Positions 1-8,247 of a stretch of DNA of 64,000 nt are shown piece by piece. The notes below the pieces were generated by a model. That model had not been told where the DNA came from. It was given only the letters and a program-made list of their open reading frames with translations, and searched no databases. A program made the position numbers and the translations under genes. Positions within the stretch are counted from its first letter, which is position 1, and the number at the start of each line of letters is the position of its first letter. Source of the stretch: Desulfovibrio piger (GTDB taxonomy: Bacteria; Desulfobacterota; Desulfovibrionia; Desulfovibrionales; Desulfovibrionaceae); NCBI RefSeq assembly GCF_951793255.1, contig NZ_OX636706.1, positions 2,891,501 to 2,955,500 on the forward strand, written 5' to 3'.

Positions 1-2
1 GG

Positions 3-557
3 AGAAAAAACTCCGGGGTGCTCTCGCGAGCTGACTACCACTGGCAGCATGAGCCCATCCTCTATGGCTGGCGGCCTGGAGCGCCACATATGTGGTTTGG
101 CGACCGCAAGCAGACCACCGTGCAGGACGCATTCCCGGCCGCGGTACGTGAGGACGGTGATGTCCCCTGCTGGCACATCATGGATGGTGAGCGCATCGTA
201 AGGATCAGCGGCAAGGACGTGCACGTGGAGGTCCTGGCTGGCTCTGTATTCTGCGAGCCAAAGCCCCAGCGCAATAGCCATCACCCGACGATGAAACCGG
301 TGGCCCTCATCGAGCGGATGCTGACCAACAGCAGTAAGCGTGGCGGCATGATCCTGGACCCCTTTGGGGGGTCTGGCTCCACGCTTATGGCCTGCGAGCG
401 TCAAGACCGTATCTGCCGGACGATGGAACTTGATCCTCGCTTTGTGGATGTGATCATCCGCCGTTGGGAAGATGCCACTGGACGTGAGGCGCTGCTGGAA
501 GATGGCGTGCGTCCCTTTGTCGAGGTGGCCCTCGAGCGTGGAGGTGATCATGCCTGA
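3..557 (+). CDS. Phage DNA methyltransferase (C-terminal part, cut by window edge)
   Basis: This is the C-terminal part of an amino-methyltransferase that would methylate adenine or cytosine in DNA. The reading frame is open to the left edge, so the true start lies outside the window. A segment reading DYHWQHEPILYGW near the left end is typical of phage and ParB-linked modification methylases. The SAM-binding motif is ILDPFGGSGSTLMACE, preceded by HHPTMKPVALIERML. The catalytic DPPY-type motif must lie upstream. It overlaps the start of the terminase small subunit by 8 bases, so it belongs to the same packaging operon. It probably protects phage DNA from host restriction; target specificity cannot be read. 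Confidence 0.85.
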   Translation, partial: RKNSGVLSRADYHWQHEPILYGWRPGAPHMWFGDRKQTTVQDAFPAAVREDGDVPCWHIMDGERIVRISGKDVHVEVLAGSVFCEPKPQRNSHHPTMKPVALIERMLTNSSKRGGMILDPFGGSGSTLMACERQDRICRTMELDPRFVDVIIRRWEDATGREALLEDGVRPFVEVALERGGDHA

Positions 558-1299
558 TGATGATCTGCTGCGTCTGGCCAGGCAGTCTGCAGAGACAGAC
601 CTCCCGTTCCTGCTTCGCGCCAAGGAAGAGGCAAAGAAGCGTATGAAAGACAATCCGACCCCGGAGAACGTGGGTGGCTTCAGACGTGCCCGAGAAGAGC
701 TTGAAGGTGAACTGGCGCGGAGGCAGGGGCAGACGTCCATCCGCGTCTATAAAACGCAGCTGGATGCCGTGGCCTACCTGAAGGACGCGGGCTACAAGTG
801 CAGCAAAAGCCAGTTCAACCGGGACGTGAAGGCCCGCAAGGTCCCCCGGACCCCGGAAGGCTGGTTCGATGAGACCGCCCTGCTGGGCTATGCCAATGCC
901 AATCTGACGCCAGCCGGTCAGGTGGCGGACCGGCAGCTGGCCGATGCCACCACCAGCCGCCTGTCGGCAGACGCGCAGCTCAAGCGCTACCAGGCGGAGC
1001 GGGCGCGCCTGAAGCTGGAGAAGGAGCAGGGCCTGCTCATGCCCCGGGCCGAACATGAGCGAGATCTGGGCGCCCGTGCCCTGTTCTTCAGGAACGAGGT
1101 GCGCAACTTCATCCACCTGCATGGCGCCACCCTGATCCACCTGGTGGGCGGCGATGAAGGCCGGCTGCGCGAGCTGGTGCAGTGGTGGATGGAGACCACG
1201 GAGATCTGGATGGATGCCTGGAGCGGCGAGAGGGAGTTTGTGGTCAACGAAGAAGACGACGGCGCGGATGCGGACGCGCCGGGTGAGGAGGATGCGTGA
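550..1299 (+). CDS. Terminase small subunit (Nu1/DUF1441-like)
   Basis: This 249-residue protein is the likely DNA-recognition subunit of the packaging terminase, based on its position just before the large subunit and its charged, helical make-up. The N-terminal third is rich in Lys and Glu. The segment around residues 70-100 (YLKDAGYKCSKSQFNRDVK) looks like a winged-helix DNA-binding region, as in lambda Nu1. A coiled-coil-like stretch (AQLKRYQAERARLKLEKEQG) follows and would mediate oligomerisation. I chose the ATG at 550 because GGAGG precedes it at normal spacing; a longer open frame from 472 has no such site. Its stop overlaps the GTG of the next gene. Confidence 0.75.
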   Translation: MPDDDLLRLARQSAETDLPFLLRAKEEAKKRMKDNPTPENVGGFRRAREELEGELARRQGQTSIRVYKTQLDAVAYLKDAGYKCSKSQFNRDVKARKVPRTPEGWFDETALLGYANANLTPAGQVADRQLADATTSRLSADAQLKRYQAERARLKLEKEQGLLMPRAEHERDLGARALFFRNEVRNFIHLHGATLIHLVGGDEGRLRELVQWWMETTEIWMDAWSGEREFVVNEEDDGADADAPGEEDA

Positions 1300-3182
1300 A
1301 GATCCGGTTTTGTGAGGCCGAACGCCGGGTATTTGCCCGGCGTGAAAAGCTGACCGTCTCGCAATGGGCCAGCAAGTACCTGATCGTGCAGGACGGCATC
1401 TACCGCGGCAGCCCGCTGCGGCTGGATGTATCGCCCTTCCTGCGCGGTCCCATGGACGCCTACTCACGTCCAGGTGTGCGCGAGGTGGTGGTCTGCGGTT
1501 CCCTGCAGGTAGGCAAGACGCTGCTGCTCTATGCCTGCCTGGGATGGTCCATGGACTACCGTCCGGGCATCAAGATGCTGGCCATGCCCACCCGCGAGTC
1601 CCGCGACCGCGTGGTGGAGAAGAAACTGCGGCCCATGCTCCAGGGCAGCCCAGTGCTGCGGCGCATGGTAGCCAAGTACCGGCGCGAGAACATCCTGCTC
1701 AAGGACGGCACCAGCATCGAGCTGGCCACGGCCGAATCCCCCAGCCAGCGCGCGTCCATCACAGTGCAGGATCTGTTCGTGGACGAAGAGGATCTCTACA
1801 GCCGCAGCGGGGACTCCTCCCCTCTGGAGGATTTCAAGGGCCGCACGCGCTCCTACGGCGACTTCGCGAAGATCATCCGGGCCTGCCAGCCCAAGGGGGA
1901 CGAAAGCTCGTCCATCTGGACAGGCATCACCAGACAGGTGGACCAGCTCATGTGCTACGAGGTGGTCTGCCCTGCCTGCCGTCATCAGCACCTCATGGAC
2001 GTGGACCGGATCGTGGTCCCCGACGGAGAGACGGACCCGCGCCTGATCCGCTCCCGCAAACTGGCGCGGTACCGCTGCCCGCATTGCCAGTACCTCTGGA
2101 GCGATCATGCCCGCGACCTGGCTGTGGCCTCCGGGCGCTGGCGCCCCTACGTCTGGACCGGGGCGGCCTTCGAACCCGGTCCGGACATCAGCGATGCCCG
2201 CAGCATCGGCTTTCACCTGCCCGCGGTCCTGTCCCGTTTCGTCAGTCTCTCGGATCTGGCGGCCCGGCGTATCCTGGCCGGGAGCGATGACCCGGCCCAG
2301 CAGCGCCAGTACCACAATGACGACCTGGGCATGCCGTGGTCGCCAGTGGAACTCCAGACCGATGTGGACCGTCTGCTGGAGCTCCGTGATCCGCACCTGC
2401 CGCCGCGCACGGTGCCTCACGGCGCGGTGGCCCTGACCTGCGGCATCGACGTACAGAAGCGCGGCTTTTGGTATCTGGTCCGGGCGTGGATGCCGACCAT
2501 GGCCAGCTATGTCATCGACTACGGCTACCTGGGCAGCTGGGATGACGTCCAGGCCCTGGTCTTCGACACCTACTACCCGGTGCAGGGGCCTGACGGCAGC
2601 GACGTGGGCGAGCGCATGCCCATCTGGCGGGCCTGCATCGACTCCGGCGGTACCGAGACCGAAGGCGTCTATACCCGTACCGAGGAGGTCTACATGTGGG
2701 TGCGGGCCAACGGCTGCGGCGTGGTTTATGCCTGCAAGGGCGCCAGCCGCCCGCAGGCCGCGCCGGTACGCTGGGTCGTCCGTGAGCGTATGCCGCACAA
2801 TGGCCGCCCCATCCCCGGCGGCCTGCGGCTCTACCTCATCGACAGCGGCGCCTTCAAGACCACGGACATGGGCCGCATGCTCAACCAGGACAGCCGCCAG
2901 CCCCTGCGCTTCCATGCCGGGGCTGATGAAACGCTGGCTTCGCAGCTGTCGGCAGAGCGCATGGTGCGCAAGAACGGGAACCTTGTCTGGGTCCGGGAGC
3001 ACAAGGACAACCACCTGCTGGACTGCCTTGTGCTGTCTGCCGCTGCAGCGGATGCGTCGTGGACGCCCAGCCTGCCGCACTATATACTGCAACTGCAGTC
3101 ACAGGCCCGGATGCAGAGCGAAACGCCGAGGCCCAGGGCAAAGAAACGCCCGCAGCCGGAAGCTGTGGGCCACAGATGGTAA
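1296..3182 (+). CDS. Terminase large subunit, GpA family
   Basis: This 628-residue ATPase-nuclease drives DNA into the prohead and cuts it at packaging ends. The Walker A-type motif SLQVGKTLLL lies near residue 70, and the Walker B-like segment LFVDEEDLYS near residue 160. A CPAC...CPHC pair of cysteine couples around residues 224-260 is a zinc-ribbon insertion seen in GpA terminases. The nuclease half has GIDVQKRGFWYLV, an acidic DSGGTETEGVY segment and DNHLLDCLVL near the end. It starts with GTG overlapping the small-subunit stop, which indicates translational coupling. Length and motif order match the lambda GpA family. Confidence 0.93.
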   Translation: MKIRFCEAERRVFARREKLTVSQWASKYLIVQDGIYRGSPLRLDVSPFLRGPMDAYSRPGVREVVVCGSLQVGKTLLLYACLGWSMDYRPGIKMLAMPTRESRDRVVEKKLRPMLQGSPVLRRMVAKYRRENILLKDGTSIELATAESPSQRASITVQDLFVDEEDLYSRSGDSSPLEDFKGRTRSYGDFAKIIRACQPKGDESSSIWTGITRQVDQLMCYEVVCPACRHQHLMDVDRIVVPDGETDPRLIRSRKLARYRCPHCQYLWSDHARDLAVASGRWRPYVWTGAAFEPGPDISDARSIGFHLPAVLSRFVSLSDLAARRILAGSDDPAQQRQYHNDDLGMPWSPVELQTDVDRLLELRDPHLPPRTVPHGAVALTCGIDVQKRGFWYLVRAWMPTMASYVIDYGYLGSWDDVQALVFDTYYPVQGPDGSDVGERMPIWRACIDSGGTETEGVYTRTEEVYMWVRANGCGVVYACKGASRPQAAPVRWVVRERMPHNGRPIPGGLRLYLIDSGAFKTTDMGRMLNQDSRQPLRFHAGADETLASQLSAERMVRKNGNLVWVREHKDNHLLDCLVLSAAAADASWTPSLPHYILQLQSQARMQSETPRPRAKKRPQPEAVGHRW

Positions 3183-3193
3183 GGGAGGGAACT

Positions 3194-3427
3194 ATGGCTT
3201 TCACGACCACGGACGGGCACACGTCCGGCGCTTCGGCCATGCGGGTGGAACAGGGGCGGATGCTCTACGGCCTGCGCGAGATCGCGGCTGCCCTGCACTG
3301 CTCGGAAAAAAGCGTGCTGCGCTACGTAGCACAGTACGGCCTGCCCGCAGGCAAAATCGGCGGCCGCTGGTGTGCCGACGAAGCCCGCCTGCGGGAATGG
3401 CAAATCAAATTACTAAGCAAAACATAA
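3194..3427 (+). CDS. Small helix-turn-helix protein (HTH_17/excisionase-like)
   Basis: This 77-residue protein carries a MerR/excisionase-type helix-turn-helix: LYGLREIAAALHCSEKSVLRYVAQYGLP, then GKIGGRWCADEARLREW. Such proteins bind DNA and act as regulators or architectural factors; its exact job here is unknown. The ATG at 3194 has AGGGAGGG just upstream. The last codons run into the AT-rich cassette, whose final gene ends only 5 bases away on the other strand. The C-terminus QIKLLSKT may therefore have been created or shortened by that insertion. In related phages a gpW-like gene follows the terminase directly. Confidence 0.7.
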   Translation: MAFTTTDGHTSGASAMRVEQGRMLYGLREIAAALHCSEKSVLRYVAQYGLPAGKIGGRWCADEARLREWQIKLLSKT

Positions 3428-3462
3428 AATATTTACCGACATATACAATTATTAAGTATCGG
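3421..3462 (-). terminator. Possible terminator of the AT-rich cassette
   Basis: Read leftward, a short imperfect hairpin (CCGATA pairing with TATGTCGG, one bulged base) is followed by a T-rich run. It overlaps the last codons of the cassette's final gene and would stop its transcript before the terminase operon. The stem is weak, so this is tentative. Confidence 0.3.
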
Positions 3463-4101
3463 CAATATTACTTCTTCAAAATCATCTGTAGTTAAAGATA
3501 TCACACCTGACTTTGTTATACTCCCTGTTCGTTTTCTTCCACCACAATTATAATTAAATACCAAACTTTTTATACAACTAGGGATTGCAATACCTATTTT
3601 TTTTGAAGACTCTACTGCATCATATATACTTGAAATAGATATTTGTGCAGAGCTACCATTTTCAAAAGAAAATTGATTAAAAATAATTGACTTTGCATTG
3701 AATTCTTGTATAGCTTTACAAGCTAAACAATAAAATTTATGCACATCAATAAACACATCCTGCAACGTAATAAATTCATAAGAATAACATGACAGAAAAT
3801 TATATAGAGACATTGTTCTAGTGTTATTTTTCAAAATAAAAACAGACTCATTCCTATATATAGTAAACTCTAAAGCAATAAATGACTGTTTATCTTCTGT
3901 ATATATCCCAATTATTGGATCTCTAATCGTTTCAGTATAAAATATTTTTTCGTAAAATACCCCTGAAATCATATAAGGAGATATAAAACCAAGCTGTATT
4001 CCACGGAATTTTTCTTCTGTATATGACAGAGAGCTTAAATTATCTATTAAACTATCCCACGTCTTTATTATTCCCATTCTTGAGATTTTGTATCTTTTCA
4101 T
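3433..4101 (-). CDS. AT-rich cassette gene 3: unknown protein
   Basis: I do not recognise this 222-residue protein. It has no signal peptide or clear membrane segment. Its middle reads like alternating strands and helices (FIALEFTIYRNESVFILKN), and a cysteine/glycine patch NYNCGGRKRTGSITKSG lies near the C-terminus. It is the last gene of a leftward three-gene operon and overlaps gene 2 by 50 bases. I picked the ATG at 4101 because TTTTTGGAGC lies at good spacing before it; ATGs at 4137 and 4074 are alternatives. Base composition is about 30% G+C against about 63% in the flanking phage genes, which indicates recent acquisition from a different source. Confidence 0.6.
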   Translation of the reverse strand: MKRYKISRMGIIKTWDSLIDNLSSLSYTEEKFRGIQLGFISPYMISGVFYEKIFYTETIRDPIIGIYTEDKQSFIALEFTIYRNESVFILKNNTRTMSLYNFLSCYSYEFITLQDVFIDVHKFYCLACKAIQEFNAKSIIFNQFSFENGSSAQISISSIYDAVESSKKIGIAIPSCIKSLVFNYNCGGRKRTGSITKSGVISLTTDDFEEVILPILNNCICR

Positions 4102-5242
4102 GATAGCGCTCCAAAAAAGATTCTGCAGCATCTTCAAGTTTTTTAAAATAGCTTATTCTTTCATCATCGGAGAGAGGTTTTTTTGTCAATTGATACGAGT
4201 TACTATCTTTTATATATCCATAGAATCCCTTAACATCATATCTAAATCCACTGCATTCCTCTTGATTTGAGAACCCAGCTTCAAGCTCAATTTTTCTTGG
4301 TATTTTTTGAGATGTGTCAATAGCATGCCATTTTACATTTGTTAACTGAAACCCTCTATCTTGGAATGACTTCAACTCACTTGAGCCAAAAAGAGCAGAC
4401 CCTTCCATAATCACCTTTCTAATAAAAGATGATGGCGCTATATAATCCAGCTCACTATCATCTTCGACTTCAATAAACTGATCTTTTTCAGTAGTATCAT
4501 CTACTTGGGCTGTATCATCAAAGTCTACTACGTCCTGACTATCCTCATGATCCTGGCTATCCTCTTTTGGTTTGTATACACAAATACTAATAACATTATC
4601 AGGCTCCATACCCTCCATACGCGAAACAAGGGTATGAAAAAAATCAAATCTATCCTTTGTGTCTGTGATAGTTGATAAACTAATTTCTTTTTTATTAATT
4701 TTTTTCGATGTCTCAGCTTCTGCTTCTTTTAAAAATTTTTCGATAAACTCTTTGCACTGTTGGTTATCAGGATATCTAATAACTGTCTTTTCCCCTACTT
4801 TAGATATCTGAATTTCGACTTTTCTCCTAATAGATTGTAGCATTTTTGCTTTACTATAATCAATTTCATCATAAGAATAATCAATTCTCATAACCGGAGC
4901 GTTAACATCTGTTTTTATATTAAAAACCTCATTTTTTCCTGACTCCATATCTTTTAATCTATCAAGACTATCTCTAATTTCCCTATCTTCTAGCTTAGAT
5001 ATTCTTGAACTTGTTGTACGCTCTCTCCTCTTATTAATATCAATCAATCCATAAATATAATCTATATCTTCATCATCAAAGGGTATTGTAGCGATGTATT
5101 TTGCTAAGCGTTCTTTATTTGTCGACGTTGAAACCAGAATACCTTTTTTCTGTGCTATTTCGGCTAAGACTTCAGTACTTATTCTTCCACGAGATAGCAG
5201 GGCATCCTCGATGTCTTTTGATGCTAGATGATATTTAGACAT
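4052..5242 (-). CDS. AT-rich cassette gene 2: unknown protein with SAP-like N-terminus and acidic linker
   Basis: This 396-residue protein is not one I can name. Residues about 10-65 (DIEDALLSRGRISTEVLAEIA, then NKERLAKYI) resemble a SAP/HeH-type helix-extended-helix, a fold often used to bind nucleic acid. A charged helical region follows. Residues about 225-270 form a very acidic linker rich in Asp, Glu and Gln, and the C-terminal third is a separate folded-looking domain. It starts immediately after the stop of gene 1, so the two are co-translated. The layout, a nuclease-like protein followed by a larger partner, resembles two-component phage-defence pairs such as GAPS4, but I cannot show homology. 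Confidence 0.65.
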   Translation of the reverse strand: MSKYHLASKDIEDALLSRGRISTEVLAEIAQKKGILVSTSTNKERLAKYIATIPFDDEDIDYIYGLIDINKRRERTTSSRISKLEDREIRDSLDRLKDMESGKNEVFNIKTDVNAPVMRIDYSYDEIDYSKAKMLQSIRRKVEIQISKVGEKTVIRYPDNQQCKEFIEKFLKEAEAETSKKINKKEISLSTITDTKDRFDFFHTLVSRMEGMEPDNVISICVYKPKEDSQDHEDSQDVVDFDDTAQVDDTTEKDQFIEVEDDSELDYIAPSSFIRKVIMEGSALFGSSELKSFQDRGFQLTNVKWHAIDTSQKIPRKIELEAGFSNQEECSGFRYDVKGFYGYIKDSNSYQLTKKPLSDDERISYFKKLEDAAESFLERYHEKIQNLKNGNNKDVG

Positions 5243-6220
5243 TTATTTCATCCCCTCATTTAATGCGGACTCTCTAAAGCTAATCGCAGCTATTTCTTTA
5301 ATAGATACAAGTCTATATATTTTATCTTTAAAATCGTCTGTCACTTCATCACAAAATTTTTGTTTTGCTTTCTGCAAAACGACTGCTGCCCTTCCACCAT
5401 CAAATGGAAGAAAAATACGAATTTCTTTTTTGTCTTGAAAAATATTATTTTTTCTTAGATAATCTAATAAATAAAGAAAATACCCTTCACGAGTTCCATC
5501 GGATTCACTATATATATCATACCCTTTTATATTACCATCGTCATCTGTATAGCGCATAATATGCGTTTTAGCTGCTAGCCGTTCAATCGTCAGTGGAAGA
5601 TTACCTGCTTCACTATGTAGCTTTATATAAATATCATCGGGGCAGAAAAAGCCACAATGCTCTTGAGAAGGTAATAATTTTCTTCCTCTCAAGGAGTATA
5701 TATTATTTGCAATAGTCAATAAATATTTTATTTTTTGGGGTCCAATTATACAAATAACGTTATTTTGATCAATAGTAACAGCATTATCTTTTTGTCTATG
5801 CTTCTCATTTACACTTTTAGGCATTAGCTCTAAAAAATCTTTATCGAATTTATTATCATGATTATATATAAATAGCACGGCCTTTATTGTAAATTTTTTA
5901 TCACTATTAATATAAAGATCTTGAAAATGCATACTTACTTTTGCACAACTTAATGCCTCATTCAAACTTTCCACAGCACCACGAATAGTGTCTTTTGTAA
6001 TAGATGAAGAAGCATAGCTCTTAAAATCAATTAATAAATATGTATTAGAGTTACTATAAGGCTCTTTATAATAATATACTGCATCGGCCGGATGAGTTTT
6101 ATTTGCCTCTTTTGTACATGGCCAATTTATATTTTTAGGACCTGTTCGCTCCCATCCTAAAATTTGAAATATTTCTTGTGCCTTATCTTCAGCCATTGTC
6201 GTTATATTGATAGTTTCACC
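5243..6220 (-). CDS. AT-rich cassette gene 1: PD-(D/E)XK-like nuclease candidate
   Basis: This 325-residue protein is the first gene of the leftward cassette. Near the N-terminus are MAEDKAQEIFQILGW, then INWPC, HPADAVYYY and YLLIDFKSY. An acidic helix followed by Asp and then a (D/E)xK strand is the active-site pattern of PD-(D/E)XK nucleases, with D of HPAD and D and K of DFK as candidate metal ligands. The remainder is unassigned. I chose the ATG at 6220 because AGGGAC precedes it; an ATG at 6253 gives 11 more residues with a weaker site. Context (opposite strand, own promoter, low G+C) fits a prophage-borne defence or exclusion gene. Confidence 0.65.
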   Translation of the reverse strand, partial: GETINITTMAEDKAQEIFQILGWERTGPKNINWPCTKEANKTHPADAVYYYKEPYSNSNTYLLIDFKSYASSSITKDTIRGAVESLNEALSCAKVSMHFQDLYINSDKKFTIKAVLFIYNHDNKFDKDFLELMPKSVNEKHRQKDNAVTIDQNNVICIIGPQKIKYLLTIANNIYSLRGRKLLPSQEHCGFFCPDDIYIKLHSEAGNLPLTIERLAAKTHIMRYTDDDGNIKGYDIYSESDGTREGYFLYLLDYLRKNNIFQDKKEIRIFLPFDGGRAAVVLQKAKQKFCDEVTDDFKDKIYRLVSIKEIAAISFRESALNEGMK

Positions 6221-6327
6221 CATATGAGTCCCTGATAAATGTAAAATATTCATGTATGAGCCATATCAATCAGCTTAACATCATGAAATGCCTCTTAGTG
6301 TAAGATTGCCGGTAAGAATTTATTTCG

Positions 6328-6356
6328 TATGTATCATTTATTTCTGGGTGGGACAA
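6328..6356 (-). promoter_or_regulatory. Extended -10 promoter of the AT-rich cassette
   Basis: Read leftward there is a -35 TTGTCC (6351-6356), a 17-base spacer ending in TGA, and a -10 TACATA (6328-6333), giving an extended TGn -10. It lies about 110 bases before the chosen start of gene 1. Almost the same sequence, including the spacer, stands before the second opposite-strand cassette at 28661-28689. Confidence 0.65.
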
Positions 6357-6400
6357 GATAGCTAATCCCCTGCGCAGTGCATCCCAGCGATGACCGGCCC

Positions 6401-6463
6401 AAATCGGAAAAAATAGGACAAAACCGGACAAAATCGGAAATCGTTTACATCTCTCGCTAGAAT
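6401..6463 (+). promoter_or_regulatory. Four tandem 10-bp repeats ahead of a -10 element
   Basis: Four consecutive decamers fit AAAYMGGAMA: AAATCGGAAA (6401), AAATAGGACA (6411), AAACCGGACA (6421) and AAATCGGAAA (6431). The period is one helical turn. The array ends 17 bases before a TAGAAT hexamer (6458-6463), where a -35 box would be expected. This looks like an activator-dependent phage promoter for the head genes, in which protein bound to the repeats replaces the -35. The activator is unknown. Confidence 0.45.
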
Positions 6464-6470
6464 CTGCTAA

Positions 6471-6512
6471 CTCCATGCAAAAGTCTGAAAGATTTTTGCA
6501 TGGAGTTTTTTT
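6471..6512 (+). terminator. Perfect 12-bp hairpin with T7 tract directly before the gpW-like gene
   Basis: CTCCATGCAAAA (6471-6482) pairs perfectly with 6494-6505 and is followed by seven T, which is the form of an intrinsic terminator. The T tract runs straight into the ATG at 6513. The GGAG ribosome site of that gene (6502-6505) sits inside the right arm, so the folded hairpin would also block translation. It may stop read-through from the terminase side or act as an attenuator of the head operon. Confidence 0.65.
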
Positions 6513-6737
6513 ATGCCCGGATACTGGAGAGATCTCTACGAAAAGATGCGGGAGGACCTGCAGTCTCCTGCGTTCCGCCAGTTCGGCAGTTACTCCATCG
6601 CCGGTCGCAGTTTCTCCTATCGCAGCCTTGACGACTTCCGCTCCCTCCTGGACTGGGTCAAGCGCGAGGCGGACAAGGAAGACGGCATCGCGCCCTATCG
6701 GGCTCGGCGCGTGGCTCGGAACGGAGGGCGGGGATGA
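6513..6737 (+). CDS. gpW-like head-tail connector
   Basis: This 74-residue protein sits between terminase and portal, the usual place of lambda gpW, which plugs the portal and links head to tail. The central segment SYSIAGRSFSYRSLDDFRSLLDWVKREA fits the strand-then-helix pattern of that family (a repeated 'RSxxYxSLxDL' style). Assignment rests on position, size and this pattern rather than on a unique motif. Its GGAG site is inside the upstream hairpin. It overlaps the portal start by 4 bases (ATGA), so the two are translationally coupled. Confidence 0.6.
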   Translation: MPGYWRDLYEKMREDLQSPAFRQFGSYSIAGRSFSYRSLDDFRSLLDWVKREADKEDGIAPYRARRVARNGGRG

Positions 6738-8236
6738 TGCGTCCTGTCGGCAGGGCCGCCCGGCGGCCACCCCTTAGCTGCATCGGCAGGCAGGCCCGGC
6801 AGGCTCGCTCCGGCTACAGCGGAGCGGCCAGTCCGCGGGGCATCGGCAACTGGATGCCCGCCAACGCGGATTTCAACCAGCTGCTGGGCATGGACAGTGG
6901 ACGCATGCGCGCCCGCGTGCGTGACCTCGTGCGCAACTTCCCGCCCTTCGCCCGCGCCGTCAATGCCATGGTGGCCTTCACCGTGGGGAGCGGCGCCCGC
7001 TTCCAGTCGCTGGCCACCCTGCCCGACGGGAGTCCGGACATACCCACCCGCAAGCGCATCGAGGATCGCTTCCGGGCCTGGATGGAGCATGCCGATGTGG
7101 CTGGCCGCCTGCACTTCTACGAGATCCAGCAGCTCTGCAAGCGGCAGGAGTGCGAGTGCGGCGAGTACCTGCTGCGCTTTGCCCGCCCGCGGGACAGGCG
7201 CCGCGGTCTGCTGGGCCTGCAAATCTACGAGCCGGAGAACCTGTCCAGCTGGCGCATCGAAGGTCAGGAACCGGACAGCGATATCTGGCAGGGCATCGAG
7301 TACGACATCTGGACCGGTGAGCCCCTGGCCTATCATTTCCAGACCGTCTTCGGCTGGGAGCGCCAGCTGCGGACGTGGCGCGAGCCTGCCTTCAACGTGC
7401 TGCACGGTTTTCAGACCCTGCGTCCCGGTCAGCTGCGCGGCGTGACCCCTTTCGCTCCGGCCATCCTCATGGCCAGGGACATGGGCGACTACACCACGGC
7501 AGAGCTGGGCGCGGCCAAGATGGCCGCCAAGTGGCTGGCCTTCGTGAGCAGCGGCGATCCGCAGTTCTCCCAGCTCACCCGTACGCCGGGCGGCCTCTCC
7601 GGGGCGCTGCGCGAAGAGGTGGAGAGCCTCGAGGACATGACCGTCGAGTACCTCAATGACGGCGAGCAAGTAAACTTCGCGCCGCCCAGCCAGCGCCCGG
7701 GCGACAGCTTCGACCGTTTCGTGCGCCATACCTTGCGCATGGTCGCCATCTGCATGGACCTGCCCTACGAGATCCTTTCCGGCGACTACACGTCCATCAA
7801 CTATTCCACCAGCAAGGCCAGCCGCAACGACTTTGCCATGTTCCTGGTGCCCCACCAGTTCCGGGCCGAGCAGCATCTCATCCGCCCCGTGTTCCGGCGC
7901 TGGCTGGACTGCGAGGCGCTGACCCAGGACTACCTGCCCGGCTACTGGCAGGACAAAAGCCGCTATCAGCGGGCCATGTGGATACCCGCGGGCATGCCCA
8001 GCGTGGACCCCCTGCGCGACGGCAAGGCGCAGATCGACGGCATCAACGCGGGCATCCTGTCTCCCCAGATGGTCATCCTTGGCGATGGTCGCGACCCCGA
8101 GGAAGTGGTGGAACAGCGCGCCGCCTGGGCCCGTCTCTGTACCGCGCACGGCATCGATGCCACCACCGGCGCCGTGAGTACCTCGCTGGCCAATAACCCC
8201 GCCAAGCTGGGCGCTGTCGAGAGCGCCGAAAAATAG
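6734..8236 (+). CDS. Portal protein, lambda GpB family
   Basis: This 500-residue protein forms the dodecameric ring through which DNA enters and leaves the head. The region RDLVRNFPPFARAVNAMVAFTVGSG matches the N-terminal helical part of lambda-type portals. The C-terminal part has YEILSGDYTSINYSTSKASRNDF, the family's characteristic 'xxDyssxNySS' stretch, followed by a helical tail. The first 25 residues are basic and disordered-looking. Size, position after terminase and gpW, and the following capsid gene all agree. Confidence 0.9.
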   Translation: MMRPVGRAARRPPLSCIGRQARQARSGYSGAASPRGIGNWMPANADFNQLLGMDSGRMRARVRDLVRNFPPFARAVNAMVAFTVGSGARFQSLATLPDGSPDIPTRKRIEDRFRAWMEHADVAGRLHFYEIQQLCKRQECECGEYLLRFARPRDRRRGLLGLQIYEPENLSSWRIEGQEPDSDIWQGIEYDIWTGEPLAYHFQTVFGWERQLRTWREPAFNVLHGFQTLRPGQLRGVTPFAPAILMARDMGDYTTAELGAAKMAAKWLAFVSSGDPQFSQLTRTPGGLSGALREEVESLEDMTVEYLNDGEQVNFAPPSQRPGDSFDRFVRHTLRMVAICMDLPYEILSGDYTSINYSTSKASRNDFAMFLVPHQFRAEQHLIRPVFRRWLDCEALTQDYLPGYWQDKSRYQRAMWIPAGMPSVDPLRDGKAQIDGINAGILSPQMVILGDGRDPEEVVEQRAAWARLCTAHGIDATTGAVSTSLANNPAKLGAVESAEK

Positions 8237-8247
8237 GAGGCATCCCC

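Noticed and set aside
454-1467. Long leftward open frame opposite the terminase small subunit
   Set aside because: Shadow of a GC-rich gene; no ribosome site, composition of antisense codons, and the rightward frames have clear terminase content.
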